From: an uncultured Clostridia bacterium
GTDB taxonomy: Bacteria; Bacillota; Clostridia; Christensenellales; CAG-138
Reading direction: 5' to 3'
Length of the DNA: 64,000 bases
Assembly: GCA_944336475.1 (NCBI GenBank)
Contig: CALVLD010000002.1
Location: 1 to 64,000 of the forward strand
Shown: piece after piece, positions 53,131-62,670 of the stretch
Numbering within the stretch: position 1 is the first letter of the stretch
Layout of the letters: every line of letters starts with the position of its first letter
Translations under genes and position numbers: made by a program
Notes under the pieces: generated by a model
Told to the model about the DNA's origin: nothing
The model's input: only the letters and a program-made list of their open reading frames with translations
Database searches by the model: none

Positions 53131-53902
53131 CATCGACGATACGCTCGTGGCGGACTCAAAGCCCGTATCAAGCGTGAATAAGCGTGCAATAGACAATGCC
53201 CGAGCCGCAGGCTGCTGTGTCGTGCTTGCAACGGGAAGGGGCTTTCTTGCCTCGACACCCGTGTGGAAGCAGCTCGGCATGGACGGGCTCATAATCAACT
53301 ACGGCGGCGCCATGATAAATGACATAAAGACGGATAAGCCATTTATGGTGACGGAGCTTGACGGGGATGTGGTCACGGAGATACTCGAGCTTGCCGATAG
53401 CATGGGGCTTCATGCGCATATCTATCAGGGTGATGAGATAGTCTACGAAAAGGACTGCGTCTACCCCACAATGTACACGCGCAAGCTGAAACTCCCCTGG
53501 CGTATCGAGCCCAACATACGCAAAATGGCATGGCGCAATGTGCCCAAGGTGCTGATAATGACCGAGCCGCCGAGGGTGGCAGAGCTACTGCCGTTCTTTG
53601 CGGCGCACTTCAAGGGCAGAGCTGCAGTTTCGGCATCGTCGCCCGGGTTTATAGAGTTTAACAGGATAGGCGCAAGCAAGGGCAACGCTCTGCGCTTGCT
53701 TGCCGAACACATTGGTGCTCCGCAGGAGCAGACGGCGGCGATAGGCGACAACACCCTCGACATGGAGATGATAGCATGGGCAGGCCTTGGCGTGTGCGTT
53801 GCCGACGGCAACGAGGCCGTAAAGGCGATAGCCGATGTAATAGCCCCGCCGTGCAGGGACAATGCCGTTGCATGGCTCATCAACAAATATATTCTTGATT
53901 AA
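53105..53902 (+). CDS. Cof-type HAD-superfamily hydrolase
   Basis: A 265-residue phosphatase. Motif I is LLAIDIDDTLV, motif II VVLATGRGF, the motif III lysine lies before GNALRLLAEHIG, and motif IV is AIGDNTLDMEMI. The alpha/beta cap (about 85-190) marks the Cof (IIB) type, which acts on sugar phosphates and other small phosphate esters. The ATG at 53105 follows GGAGAGAGG and overlaps the end of uvrC by 26 bp, so the two are probably cotranslated. Confidence 0.92.
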   Translation: MRYKLLAIDIDDTLVADSKPVSSVNKRAIDNARAAGCCVVLATGRGFLASTPVWKQLGMDGLIINYGGAMINDIKTDKPFMVTELDGDVVTEILELADSMGLHAHIYQGDEIVYEKDCVYPTMYTRKLKLPWRIEPNIRKMAWRNVPKVLIMTEPPRVAELLPFFAAHFKGRAAVSASSPGFIEFNRIGASKGNALRLLAEHIGAPQEQTAAIGDNTLDMEMIAWAGLGVCVADGNEAVKAIADVIAPPCRDNAVAWLINKYILD

Positions 53903-53912
53903 AGGAGGCAGT

Positions 53913-54842
53913 ATGTACGCATTAGGAGTTGACGTAGGCGGAACGCACACTGCGGTCGGACTTGTGGATGCGGAATATCGGCTTGCCGCAAAGACGGAGG
54001 CGCCCACCTCAATAGGGGATTCGGATGCGCTTGCCGATGCCATATTTGCGCTTGCAGAGCGGCTGTTTGAACAAAACGGCATTACCAGGGAGGATATCAC
54101 ACACATAGGTATGGCGGTGCCGGGACCAGTTGCAGAAGGGGGCAGCGTGCTTGTGGCGGCGGTCAATCTGGGGCTGGGCAGAACGCCTCTTGCCCAAAAG
54201 GTCTCCGAACGCTTCGGAGGTATCCCGGTGCGGCTCATAAACGATGCCGATGCCGCAGGGCTTGCGGAACTCAACGTGGGCAGCTTAAAGGGCGTGGAGA
54301 ACGGCATTATGCTTACCGTGGGCACGGGAATAGGCGGTGCGCTCATATTCGGCGGCAGGCTCTATCAGGGAGGCCTCGGGAGAGGCACCGAGATCGGCCA
54401 TTTGGTTGTCGATAAAAACGGCCGCAGATGCTCCTGCGGAAGATGCGGCTGCTTTGAAACGCTGGCGTCCGCCACGGCGCTCGTTAATCGTGCAAAAGAG
54501 GCTTGCAGCAGCAAGCATGGGATGATATACTCGGAGTATGCCAAGGGCAGCGTGCTGAATGCCAAGCTGCTCATCGACTGCGCAAGGGCAGGGGATAGGT
54601 TTGCGGTAAGGGCGTTTGAGGAGTATATAGACGACTTTTCGAGTGTTCTTGCCTCGATAGTGAGCATGCTCGATCCGCAGGTGATAGCCATAGGCGGCGG
54701 CGTGTCTGCTGCAGGGGAGTTTTTGCTGGAGCCGCTCCGCAAGGCAACTGCAAGGAAATGCTTCTTCGGCTCGTGCGGCAGTATAATCCGTGCGACCGCA
54801 GGCAACGATGCGGGCATGCTCGGCTCGGTGATGCCGCTCTGA
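53913..54842 (+). CDS. ROK family sugar kinase (glucokinase-like)
   Basis: A 309-residue kinase. Phosphate loop GVDVGGTHTAVGLVD, substrate EIGH (GRGTEIGHLVVD), and the zinc motif CSCGRCGCFE of the ROK signature. This form is typical of Firmicutes glucokinases, though N-acetylhexosamines or other hexoses are possible. The ATG at 53913 lies behind AAAGGAGG, 10 bp after the HAD gene. It could phosphorylate sugars released by the MFS-GH2 protein, but no sequence link ties them. Confidence 0.92.
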   Translation: MYALGVDVGGTHTAVGLVDAEYRLAAKTEAPTSIGDSDALADAIFALAERLFEQNGITREDITHIGMAVPGPVAEGGSVLVAAVNLGLGRTPLAQKVSERFGGIPVRLINDADAAGLAELNVGSLKGVENGIMLTVGTGIGGALIFGGRLYQGGLGRGTEIGHLVVDKNGRRCSCGRCGCFETLASATALVNRAKEACSSKHGMIYSEYAKGSVLNAKLLIDCARAGDRFAVRAFEEYIDDFSSVLASIVSMLDPQVIAIGGGVSAAGEFLLEPLRKATARKCFFGSCGSIIRATAGNDAGMLGSVMPL

Positions 54843-54863
54843 GACTTAAAGGAGGAATCAACC

Positions 54864-55538
54864 ATGTCAATAATGTGTACAGTTTACGTCCCTGAGGGGA
54901 TTATAATGGCGGCGGACAGCCGTTTGACGGTCAATGCGGTGATAAAGCCCAATGACGGCAAGCCACAGAGCAATACCATGTTCTCGATCTCGGACAATGC
55001 GCAGAAGATAGTCCTTCTCAGTAAGGTCAATGTCGGCATATCCGCCTGTGGGCTTGCCGTGCTCGATAACAAAACCATATCCGACTATCTGCGCATATTC
55101 GAGATAGAGGAGGTCAAGCCCAAGGATACCGTAACCGACGTTGCAAAGAAGCTGCAGGCGTACGCATACAAATATTTTCCGCAGGTGAACTTCTTCGTCT
55201 GCGGCTATGATGATGACGAGCCATTCGTCTACTCCGTAAACAAGGAGCTCAGGCGCAACAATATCGACAACGGCAGGATAAAGTACGCCTCAAGCTGGTC
55301 GGGCGATCAGGAGGCGATAACAAAGCTGCTCAACTCCCAGCCTCCCACCGTGATAAACCATGCGATGATGCCGCTTAGGGATGCCATCGACTTTGCGGAG
55401 TTTCTCGTGGATGTCACCATAAAGCTCCAACGCTTCGAGCCTCGAGTAAAGACCTGCGGCGGCGATATAGACATACTGGTGCTCACCAAGGACGATGCCT
55501 TCTGGCACAGACATAAGGTGTTCAAGCCGATAAGATAA
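54864..55538 (+). CDS. Proteasome-like Ntn-hydrolase fold protein
   Basis: A 224-residue protein whose start MSIMCTVYVPEGIIMAADSRL resembles the first strands of proteasome beta/HslV subunits (GxxMAADSR). In those enzymes the nucleophile is a new N-terminal Thr, Ser or Cys. Here a Cys follows a second Met at residue 4 (MCTVYV). The ribosome-binding site (GGAGG, 8 bp ahead) points to the first ATG, so exposure of Cys5 would need cleavage. Related single-copy proteins of unknown role occur in Clostridia. It is the last gene of the uvrC operon. Confidence 0.7.
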   Translation: MSIMCTVYVPEGIIMAADSRLTVNAVIKPNDGKPQSNTMFSISDNAQKIVLLSKVNVGISACGLAVLDNKTISDYLRIFEIEEVKPKDTVTDVAKKLQAYAYKYFPQVNFFVCGYDDDEPFVYSVNKELRRNNIDNGRIKYASSWSGDQEAITKLLNSQPPTVINHAMMPLRDAIDFAEFLVDVTIKLQRFEPRVKTCGGDIDILVLTKDDAFWHRHKVFKPIR

Positions 55539-55577
55539 AAATGCAGTGCGTGTAGCCAAAAGACCCCCTGCAGGGTT

Positions 55578-55616
55578 CCCCAAGGCTCCCCTTTGCACAA
55601 GGGAGCCTTTTTGGGG
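55578..55616 (+). terminator. Terminator of the uvrC operon (part of a composite repeat)
   Basis: AAGGCTCCC (55582-55590) pairs with GGGAGCCTT (55601-55609), then TTTTT. The outer CCCC/GGGG extends the stem. A CCCTGCAGGG palindrome at about 55565-55574 precedes it. Confidence 0.85.
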
Positions 55617-55677
55617 TACAATGCTACATCTGCTTTCAGATACCCCTGTCCCATTACATAAGAGAGGCCGCACCACC

Positions 55678-55714
55678 TAAAAAGCCCCGCTTGCCGGATG
55701 ACAAACGGGGCTTT
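55678..55714 (-). terminator. Terminator of trpS
   Basis: AAAGCCCCG (55681-55689) pairs with CGGGGCTTT (55706-55714). On the minus strand a TTTTT run follows. Confidence 0.88.
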
Positions 55715-55766
55715 GCAGATGATCCGGGCCGCAGCTTTTTATCCGCAGTGGCAGAGATACTGGCGG

Positions 55767-56756
55767 TTATCTCAGCCCGACTCTGCGGAATGCAAGCTGA
55801 AGCATCTGTTCGGCCTTTTCGGAGGCACGCTCGGCACCGCAGGCAAGCGTCGCATCAAGGTACTCGGTGTCATCGAGCAAACGCCTATACTCCTTCTGAA
55901 CAGGCTCGATCTCTGCAATGACCGCATCAGCTACTGCGGGCTTGAGCTTGCCGTAACCGCAGCCCACAAAATCATCGACAGCATCCTCCATACGCTTGCC
56001 CGTGCAGGCGCAGTAAATGGTCAACAGGTTGTTGCATCCATGCCTGCCCTCCCCATAGGCAATGGTAGGTTCACAATCGGTCACAGCCTTCTTGAACTTC
56101 TTCATTATGACGGCAGGCTCATCCAGAAGCGATATGTAATCGTTTGGGTTGGCGCTCGTCTTGCTCATCTTGTGCAGAGGATCCTGAAGCCCCATTATCC
56201 TTGCGCCGAACTTGGGCATTATGGGCTCGGGTATGACGAATGTCTCGCCGAAGGCATTGTTAAAGCGTATGGCGATATTGCGTGCAAGCTCACAGTGCTG
56301 CTTCTGGTCATCCCCAACGGGAACATAGTGCGCACCGTAGATGAGTATATCAGCAGCCATCAAAACGGGATAGGTGTACAGACCGGCATTGATGTTGTCG
56401 GCATGCTTGGCAGACTTATCCTTGAACTGGGTCATCCTGTTAAGCTCCCCCATATATGTGCAGCAGCCCAAAAGCCACGAAAGCTCCGCATGCTGATGCA
56501 CATGGCTCTGTATGAACAGGGGAGACCTCTCAGGGTCAATGCCGCAGGCGAGAAGCAGCGCCGCCATGCCCCGGGTCTGTACACGGAGGTCATTGGGATC
56601 GTTCCTCACCGTAAGGGCGTGCAGATCAGCAACCATGTAATAGCAGAACTTGTCATCCTCCTGGAGAAGCCGCCAGTTGCGCAGAGCACCGATATAGTTG
56701 CCAAGCGTCGGGATGCCCGTTGGCTTTATGCCGCTCAGTATGATCTTTTTCTCCAT
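55767..56756 (-). CDS. trpS: Tryptophanyl-tRNA synthetase
   Basis: A 329-residue class Ic synthetase. The HIGH-like motif is GIPTLGNYIGAL and the KMSKS loop is KMSKTSANP. Also visible are PVLMAADILIY and VPVGDDQKQH for tryptophan and AMP binding. The ATG follows GGAGG. It is monocistronic with its own promoter and terminator. The leader of about 30 nt is too short for a T-box, so tryptophan control is not seen. Confidence 0.96.
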   Translation of the reverse strand: MEKKIILSGIKPTGIPTLGNYIGALRNWRLLQEDDKFCYYMVADLHALTVRNDPNDLRVQTRGMAALLLACGIDPERSPLFIQSHVHQHAELSWLLGCCTYMGELNRMTQFKDKSAKHADNINAGLYTYPVLMAADILIYGAHYVPVGDDQKQHCELARNIAIRFNNAFGETFVIPEPIMPKFGARIMGLQDPLHKMSKTSANPNDYISLLDEPAVIMKKFKKAVTDCEPTIAYGEGRHGCNNLLTIYCACTGKRMEDAVDDFVGCGYGKLKPAVADAVIAEIEPVQKEYRRLLDDTEYLDATLACGAERASEKAEQMLQLAFRRVGLR

Positions 56757-56788
56757 AAGCTAAACCTCCAATAAGGATATTTCAACAC

Positions 56789-56816
56789 ATTATACACGAA
56801 AAGGCGGCATATGCAA
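56789..56816 (-). promoter_or_regulatory. Promoter of trpS
   Basis: TTGCAT (56811-56816) and TATAAT (56789-56794), 16-bp spacer, minus strand. The -35 box lies in the loop of the terminator of the gene upstream. Confidence 0.8.
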
Positions 56817-56823
56817 CCGCCTT
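56799..56823 (-). terminator. Terminator of the aminotransferase-tdh-kbl operon
   Basis: AAGGCGG (56817-56823 read on the minus strand) pairs with CCGCCTT (56801-56807), followed by TT on the minus strand. It shares its DNA with the trpS promoter. Confidence 0.8.
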
Positions 56824-56845
56824 TCGAAAATTATTTCAAGCTTTG

Positions 56846-58027
56846 TCAGACGCCCATCTCTTCCTTGACTTCCTTAAAGCACCGAACTGCAAAGTCCAGA
56901 TCCTCCTTGGAGTGACCGGCGGAGACCTGAGTCCTTATCCTTGCCTTGCCCATGGGAACGACAGGATAGCAGAAGCCGACTACATACACGCCCTTATCGA
57001 GCATACGACGGGCAAATTCCTGGGCGACCTTCGCATCGTAGAGCATTACGGGCACGATCGGGTGTGTGCTCTCGGGCACATCAAAGCCGAGCTTGCCGAG
57101 CTCCCTGCGGAAGTAGGCGGTGTTCTCATGCACCTTGTCACGTAGAGCGGTGGACTCGGTGAGCATATCGATGACCTTTATGGATGCTGCACAGATGGCC
57201 GGAGCAAGCGTGTTGGAGAAGAGGTACGGACGGGACTTCTGGCGGAGCATATCTATTATCTCCTGTCTTGCACAGGTGTAGCCGCCGGATGCGCCGCCCA
57301 TGGCCTTGCCGAGTGTGCCGGTGATGATGTCAACACGCCCCATTACGCCGCATGCCTCGTGTGTGCCGCGGCCGTGCTCACCCATGAAGCCCACGGCGTG
57401 GGAGTCATCGACCATGACGAGAGCGCCGTATTCATCCGCCAGATCGCAGATAGCGGGCAGATTTGCGATAAAGCCGTCCATGGAGAAGACGCCGTCGGTG
57501 GCGATAAGCTTTATACGGGCATCCTTTGCCGCCTCGAGCTGAGCACGCAGATCCTCCATGTTGTTGTTCTTATAGCGGAAACGCTTTGCCTTGCAGAGAC
57601 GAACGCCGTCGATTATGCTTGCATGGTTCAGCTCATCGGAGATGATGGCATCATCCGCACCGAGCAACGTTTCGAACAGACCTCCGTTTGCATCAAAACA
57701 GGAGGAGTAGAGTATCGCATCATCCATGCCGATGAAGTCTGCCAGCTTGCGCTCTAGCTCCTTGTGGATCTGCTGTGTGCCGCAGATGAAGCGAACGGAG
57801 GAGAGACCAAAGCCCCATTTGTCATAGCTTGCCTTTGCGGCGGCGATGATATCGGGGTTGTTGGAAAGTCCGAGATAGTTGTTTGCGCACATATTGAGCA
57901 CGCCGTTGGCCTTTGTGGTGTCTATGCGAGCCTTCTGCGGTGTTGTGATTATGCGCTCATCCTTATAGGTGCCGGCCTCCATTATGGAAGCGAGCTCCTT
58001 GCGAAATATTTCATATGCCTGCTTCAT
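56846..58027 (-). CDS. kbl: Glycine C-acetyltransferase (2-amino-3-ketobutyrate CoA ligase)
   Basis: A 393-residue PLP enzyme. It splits 2-amino-3-ketobutyrate with CoA into glycine and acetyl-CoA. The core shows [43 protein letters not shown] and the lysine loop [14 protein letters not shown]. It follows tdh by 19 bp, and the two catalyse consecutive steps of threonine breakdown. The ATG follows GGAG. Confidence 0.95.
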   Translation of the reverse strand: MKQAYEIFRKELASIMEAGTYKDERIITTPQKARIDTTKANGVLNMCANNYLGLSNNPDIIAAAKASYDKWGFGLSSVRFICGTQQIHKELERKLADFIGMDDAILYSSCFDANGGLFETLLGADDAIISDELNHASIIDGVRLCKAKRFRYKNNNMEDLRAQLEAAKDARIKLIATDGVFSMDGFIANLPAICDLADEYGALVMVDDSHAVGFMGEHGRGTHEACGVMGRVDIITGTLGKAMGGASGGYTCARQEIIDMLRQKSRPYLFSNTLAPAICAASIKVIDMLTESTALRDKVHENTAYFRRELGKLGFDVPESTHPIVPVMLYDAKVAQEFARRMLDKGVYVVGFCYPVVPMGKARIRTQVSAGHSKEDLDFAVRCFKEVKEEMGV

Positions 58028-58046
58028 ATCAAAAACTCCTTTCGGT

Positions 58047-59087
58047 TTACTTAGTCCAATCGAGAACGACCTTGCCGCTCATACCGCTGTTCATGGCCTC
58101 AAAGCCCTTTTCAAAATCACGGTAGTTAAAGCGATGCGTGATCATGGGAGAGAGGTCAAGCCCTGCTTCGACCATAGCGCCCATCTTGTACCATGTCTCA
58201 AACATCTTGCGGCCGTATATGCCCTGAAGGGTGAGGCCCTTAAATATGACCTCGTTCCAGTCAACGGAGGTGCCCGGCTTCGCAATGCCGAGCAGTGCGC
58301 ACTTGCCCGCGTTTCTCATAACGCTTATCATCTGGTTGAGGGCAATGCCGCTGCCGCTCATCTCAAGACCCACGTCAAAGCCTTCGGTCATGCCAATCTC
58401 CTTCATGACCTCATTCAGATCCTCCTTAGAGGTGTTGACGACACGGGTCGCACCCATTGCCTTTGCAAGTCCGAGACGATAGTCGTTAATGTCGGTAACA
58501 ACAACGTTCCTTGCGCCGTTCTGACGGCAGATGCCGGCAGCCATCATGCCTATTGGGCCTGCGCCGGTGATGAGAACATCCTCGCCGACAACATCGAACA
58601 TCAGCGCCGTGTGCGTCGCATTGCCGTAGGCGTCGAAGAAGGAAATGATATCCTCGGGGATATCCCATATCACGGGGATAACATTGCGGGCGGGTATGCA
58701 GACATACTCTGCAAAAGCACCGTTGCGCTGGACGCCAACGCCCTGCGTCTTTGCGCAGAGGTGGCTGTTTCCGCTGCGGCAGTTGCGGCAGTGACCACAG
58801 GTGATGTGACCCTCGCCGGATACGAGCTGGCCGATCTCGAGCCCACCGACGCCCTCTCCAATCTCGGCGATCTCACCGACATACTCGTGGCCGATAGTGA
58901 GAGGGGGGACGACGTGCGTCTGGCTCCAGGGATCCCAGTTGTAGATGTGAACATCGGTTCCGCAGATAGCTGTCTTGTGTATCTTGATGAGAACCTCACC
59001 ATGATGCACCTCGGGAACGGGTACCTGCATGAGCGTGAGGCCCTTTCCCGCTTCGGTCTTTACAAGTGCGTCCATCATTCTTGCCAT
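58047..59087 (-). CDS. tdh: L-threonine 3-dehydrogenase
   Basis: A 346-residue zinc alcohol dehydrogenase-type enzyme that oxidises threonine to 2-amino-3-ketobutyrate with NAD+. Catalytic zinc ligands lie in [13 protein letters not shown] and GHEYVGE. The structural zinc site is [15 protein letters not shown], the Rossmann loop [12 protein letters not shown], and GRKMFETWY is typical of TDH. The ATG follows AAGGACGG. It lies between the aminotransferase and kbl genes. Confidence 0.95.
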   Translation of the reverse strand: MARMMDALVKTEAGKGLTLMQVPVPEVHHGEVLIKIHKTAICGTDVHIYNWDPWSQTHVVPPLTIGHEYVGEIAEIGEGVGGLEIGQLVSGEGHITCGHCRNCRSGNSHLCAKTQGVGVQRNGAFAEYVCIPARNVIPVIWDIPEDIISFFDAYGNATHTALMFDVVGEDVLITGAGPIGMMAAGICRQNGARNVVVTDINDYRLGLAKAMGATRVVNTSKEDLNEVMKEIGMTEGFDVGLEMSGSGIALNQMISVMRNAGKCALLGIAKPGTSVDWNEVIFKGLTLQGIYGRKMFETWYKMGAMVEAGLDLSPMITHRFNYRDFEKGFEAMNSGMSGKVVLDWTK

Positions 59088-59113
59088 AATTATTCCGTCC
59101 TTTTTGGATTTAT

Positions 59114-60391
59114 TTATATCGACAGCAGCTTCTCAAGAGCGGCGAGCTTTATGCACACGCAGAGCACCTGCATGGCCTGCACAAGCTCGTCACAGGGCGG
59201 GAAGCTGGGGGCAATACGCAGATTGCTGTCATTAGGATCTCTTTTGTAGGGGAATGTCGCACCGGCATCGGTCATTACAACGCCTGCCTCCTTGCAGAGG
59301 GCATGAATGCGTTTTGCACAGCCCGGCATTGCATCGAGCGACACGAAATAGCCGCCTGTGGGACGGCTCCACTTTGCGATGCCAAGGCCGCCTATCTCTC
59401 TTGTCAGGGCGTCGAGCACTATGTCAAACTTGGGCTTCATTATGGCGGCATGCTTCTTCATATGACGGATAATGCCGGAGGCATTGCCGAAGTATTTGAC
59501 ATGGCGGAGCTGATTTATCTTGTCATAGCTGATTATCTGCACATTCCAGAGCTTTTTCATGTAGGCCATATTGGCCTCACTGCAGCAGAAGCAGGAGATG
59601 CCCGCACCGGGGAATGTGATCTTGGATGTTGATGCAAACTCAAACACCATATCGGGGTTGCCTGCCTCACGACAGGCGCCCAGTATATCTATAAAGGGAG
59701 CAAAGTCTCCCTCAAACTCATGCACGCAGTAGGCGTTGTCCCACATGAGCAGAAAGTCTGGAGCGGCAGGATGCATATGAGCTATCCTCTGCACGGTTTC
59801 CTCATCATAGACTGCACCGACCGGGTTGCTGTATTTGGGAACGCACCACATTCCCTTGACATCGGGATCCTTTATGAGCTCCTCCACCACATCCATATCG
59901 GGGCCGCAATCCGTCATGGGCACGGTGATGAGCTCCATACCAAAGCTCTCGGATATGGCAAAATGCCTGTCGTAGCCGGGTGAGGGGCAGAGGAACTTTA
60001 CCCTGTCGAGCTTTGCCCACTTGACCTCGGAGTGAAGAAGCCCATGGGTGTAAGCCTTGGCAATGATGTCATACATCATCGCAAGGGAGGCGCTTCCTCC
60101 GATAAAGACCTCCTCGTATCGGACGCCCAAAAGCTCCGCAAATATGCGACGGCACGCAGGAAGCCCCATGAGCTCGCCATAGTTGCGAGCCTCGACCCCA
60201 TCCACCCTGGTCTCACTGGGATCGATATGCATATTGAGCAAATCATTGGAAAGATCGAGCTGCTCACGGGAGGGCTTGCCTCTGGACATATTGAGGTTGA
60301 GATTCTGTGCCTTGCATTCTGCATACTCGGCAAGGGTGGAGTTGTAGAGGGAAAGAAGCTCGTCGCGGGACATCTCAAAAACCGTGGACAT
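59114..60391 (-). CDS. Aminotransferase class I/II (MocR-like aspartate aminotransferase type)
   Basis: A 425-residue PLP enzyme. It shows [16 protein letters not shown] at the start, [13 protein letters not shown] for the phosphate site, [26 protein letters not shown] and the lysine loop [14 protein letters not shown]. This pattern fits the Aminotran_MocR/aspartate aminotransferase 1c group that lacks a regulator domain. The ATG lies behind GGAGG and a consensus promoter. Being first in the operon with tdh-kbl suggests it shares amino-acid catabolism, perhaps feeding or draining threonine/aspartate carbon. Confidence 0.9.
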   Translation of the reverse strand: MSTVFEMSRDELLSLYNSTLAEYAECKAQNLNLNMSRGKPSREQLDLSNDLLNMHIDPSETRVDGVEARNYGELMGLPACRRIFAELLGVRYEEVFIGGSASLAMMYDIIAKAYTHGLLHSEVKWAKLDRVKFLCPSPGYDRHFAISESFGMELITVPMTDCGPDMDVVEELIKDPDVKGMWCVPKYSNPVGAVYDEETVQRIAHMHPAAPDFLLMWDNAYCVHEFEGDFAPFIDILGACREAGNPDMVFEFASTSKITFPGAGISCFCCSEANMAYMKKLWNVQIISYDKINQLRHVKYFGNASGIIRHMKKHAAIMKPKFDIVLDALTREIGGLGIAKWSRPTGGYFVSLDAMPGCAKRIHALCKEAGVVMTDAGATFPYKRDPNDSNLRIAPSFPPCDELVQAMQVLCVCIKLAALEKLLSI

Positions 60392-60438
60392 ACGTTACCT
60401 CCGAATCATTGGTAGGGTCACCTTTTGCTTCACTTGGG

Positions 60439-60467
60439 ATTATAGTCCTGCCATAACCGGGTGTCAA
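60439..60467 (-). promoter_or_regulatory. Consensus promoter of the aminotransferase-tdh-kbl operon
   Basis: TTGACA (60462-60467) and TATAAT (60439-60444), 17-bp spacer, minus strand. A small hairpin GGCAGG/CCTGCC at about 60477-60495 upstream may end the fbp transcript weakly. Confidence 0.88.
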
Positions 60468-60542
60468 ATATATATTGGCAGGGATTGCACCTGCCTCAAC
60501 AGCCGTTTAAGACCGTCGTGACAGGAAAAAAACGATTTACGC

Positions 60543-62561
60543 TTACACTATCGGAACCTTAACGAGCCTATACTCGTGATTCTCCGGAATGAGGCTCAGC
60601 TCATATGCGCCGACAAGCAGCTCGAGCCAGTGTATCTCATCCTCGATTTCCTTACCCTTATCCGTTTCACGAACCATGACCTGGCCCTTGGTAGCAAGTA
60701 TGTTTTGAACCTCAATGGTGGAGTGGATGTCGGCATTGTCTTCAATGGCCTTTTCAAGGCTTACAAACGGCTCGTGGGCAACAATGTAGAGTCCGCGGGA
60801 ATCGTATGTAAGGGTGTATCCTGCGATGCCGGTGGTCTTTTGATAGTACTTTGAGAAACCTCCGTCGATCACTATCAGCTTGCCGTTGGCCTTTATGGGA
60901 TTCTCACCGTTTATCTTCTCAACGGGTATGTGCCCGTTTACTATGACGGAGTGCTCCGTGTCGGTTATACCGAACTCGTGCATTATACGTATGGCCGTAT
61001 CCTCGGTATTCTGATAGCTGTAGTATGCATTGCGCTTTTCTTTGTGAGTCTTGGAATCATCGATCTCCACACGCTCGAATGTGGTCATCTTATTTTTGCC
61101 AAACAGTGGGGAATCCGGACCGCACCACAGATACCACATAAGATCGAGCTCCTGCTCGGTTCTGTTCTCGGGCGATTTGTAGTAGATGCGCTTGACCTCG
61201 GAGTCAATGTAATCGAACAACGCCTTGCCGCTGCGTTTGACGCCGCCAATGTCTACCTCCTTAAATGTGCCGTCATCGTTGAGGGGCACAAGGGCATGGA
61301 ACAGCAGATTGTTGTTGACGATAAGGTACAAGCTGCCGTGTTCAAAGAAGAAATGTATATGTCGCTGCAATGTCGGGCTCTGAAGGAAGGATCGCTGAAG
61401 TTCGTCGATTATCACCTGCTCCTCCTCGGTAAGGCGATACGGATCGGAGGGATCGATGGTTGGGAAGTCAGCGTCCTTTATAGGATGGGTCTTGCCATCG
61501 ATCGTGATGGTGCCCCGCTCTTGATCTATGTTATCAAGCAGCAGGCGGTGATCGAGACCAAAGCCCGGGTTTCTCTTTATCAACTGCCCCTCGAGCTTGT
61601 GCATTATGACGAATATAGCCTTGTGCAACTTGGCTCGAATGTTAACCTCGGGATTGTCGTAGTAGGCGTCGGCGGAGGTCTTGCGAGGACGGAACACCAC
61701 CGCCGTCTTGTATGTGCGCTGTGCAAACATGAGCAGATGACGCAGATTTATGCCGTAAACATTCTCTATCAGATCGAGATTGCCGTGGCGGAAGCTGTTA
61801 GTCAGCACGCCGGCGATGCAGGTTTTATCACCCATTGCTGCACCCATCCAGAGTATGTCGTGGTTGCCCCACTGGATGTCCACCGACGGATGCTTTATCA
61901 GCAGCTCGATTATGCTGTGAGGCTCGGTTCCGCGGTCGTATATGTCGCCGACGATGTGCAGGCGATCCACCGCAAGCCGCTTTATGGCATTGGTCAGCGC
62001 AACGATTACGCTCACCGCATAGTTGTATCGGATTATGGAATCGAATATCTCGTCGTAGTAGGCGTCAAGATCGTGAAAGTTCACGCGGGCAGTCAGCAAT
62101 TCCTCGATAATGTAGGCAAACTTCGGATCAAGGTTTTTCCTCACACGGGAACGGGTGTACTTGCTGCAAACCTTTCGCCCAAGCTCCAAAAGCCGTCTGA
62201 GCGTGGTCTTGTACCACTCGTCCTTGTCCGCAACATACTTCAGCTCCAGCTCTATCTTTTGCCTCGGGTAGTACACTATGGTCGCGAGGGTCTCCATCTC
62301 CTCAAAGGTAAGACGATCCTTAAAGAGCCTTGAGATCTCATTGCGAATTACACCGGAGCAGTTGTTGAGTATGTGGGCAAACGCATCGCCCTGCCCGTGC
62401 AGGTCGCTCATAAAATGCTCGGTAGGCTTTGGGAGTGCAAGTATGGAGCTGAGGTTGACGATCTCAGCCATGGCGTACTCCACGGTCGGAAAGGATTTTG
62501 CAAGCTGATTCAGGAAGGGAAGATTGTTTCTGATTTTCTGTTCGTCGATGATCCTTTTCAT
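60543..62561 (-). CDS. fbp: Fructose-1,6-bisphosphatase, class III
   Basis: A 672-residue metallophosphatase-type enzyme of gluconeogenesis, found mainly in Firmicutes. The metal motifs are visible: MSDLHGQGDAFAHILN, VGDIYDRGTEPH and WGNHDILWMGAA, with NGHIPVEKINGENP later on. The ATG at 62561 follows GGGGGTATT; the frame to 62597 lacks a site. It is monocistronic. Its promoter carries a palindrome that may be an operator. Confidence 0.95.
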   Translation of the reverse strand: MKRIIDEQKIRNNLPFLNQLAKSFPTVEYAMAEIVNLSSILALPKPTEHFMSDLHGQGDAFAHILNNCSGVIRNEISRLFKDRLTFEEMETLATIVYYPRQKIELELKYVADKDEWYKTTLRRLLELGRKVCSKYTRSRVRKNLDPKFAYIIEELLTARVNFHDLDAYYDEIFDSIIRYNYAVSVIVALTNAIKRLAVDRLHIVGDIYDRGTEPHSIIELLIKHPSVDIQWGNHDILWMGAAMGDKTCIAGVLTNSFRHGNLDLIENVYGINLRHLLMFAQRTYKTAVVFRPRKTSADAYYDNPEVNIRAKLHKAIFVIMHKLEGQLIKRNPGFGLDHRLLLDNIDQERGTITIDGKTHPIKDADFPTIDPSDPYRLTEEEQVIIDELQRSFLQSPTLQRHIHFFFEHGSLYLIVNNNLLFHALVPLNDDGTFKEVDIGGVKRSGKALFDYIDSEVKRIYYKSPENRTEQELDLMWYLWCGPDSPLFGKNKMTTFERVEIDDSKTHKEKRNAYYSYQNTEDTAIRIMHEFGITDTEHSVIVNGHIPVEKINGENPIKANGKLIVIDGGFSKYYQKTTGIAGYTLTYDSRGLYIVAHEPFVSLEKAIEDNADIHSTIEVQNILATKGQVMVRETDKGKEIEDEIHWLELLVGAYELSLIPENHEYRLVKVPIV

Positions 62562-62627
62562 AATACCCCCATTGATTGATCGTGAGCCGCAGCGCAAAAC
62601 GGCAAACTCGGATGATACAGCATGTTA

Positions 62628-62656
62628 TCTATATGCAGTCTTAACTGCATTTTCAA
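62628..62656 (-). promoter_or_regulatory. Candidate fbp promoter with palindromic spacer
   Basis: TTGAAA (62651-62656) and TATAGA (62628-62633) with a 17-bp spacer on the minus strand. The spacer is almost filled by an inverted repeat TGCAGT/ACTGCA (62634-62649), a plausible operator for a repressor that is not identified. Confidence 0.6.
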
Positions 62657-62670
62657 CCCCCGTCGGGGGA

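Noticed and set aside
60930-62333. A 467-codon plus-strand frame inside fbp
   Set aside because: Antisense shadow of the class III bisphosphatase gene.
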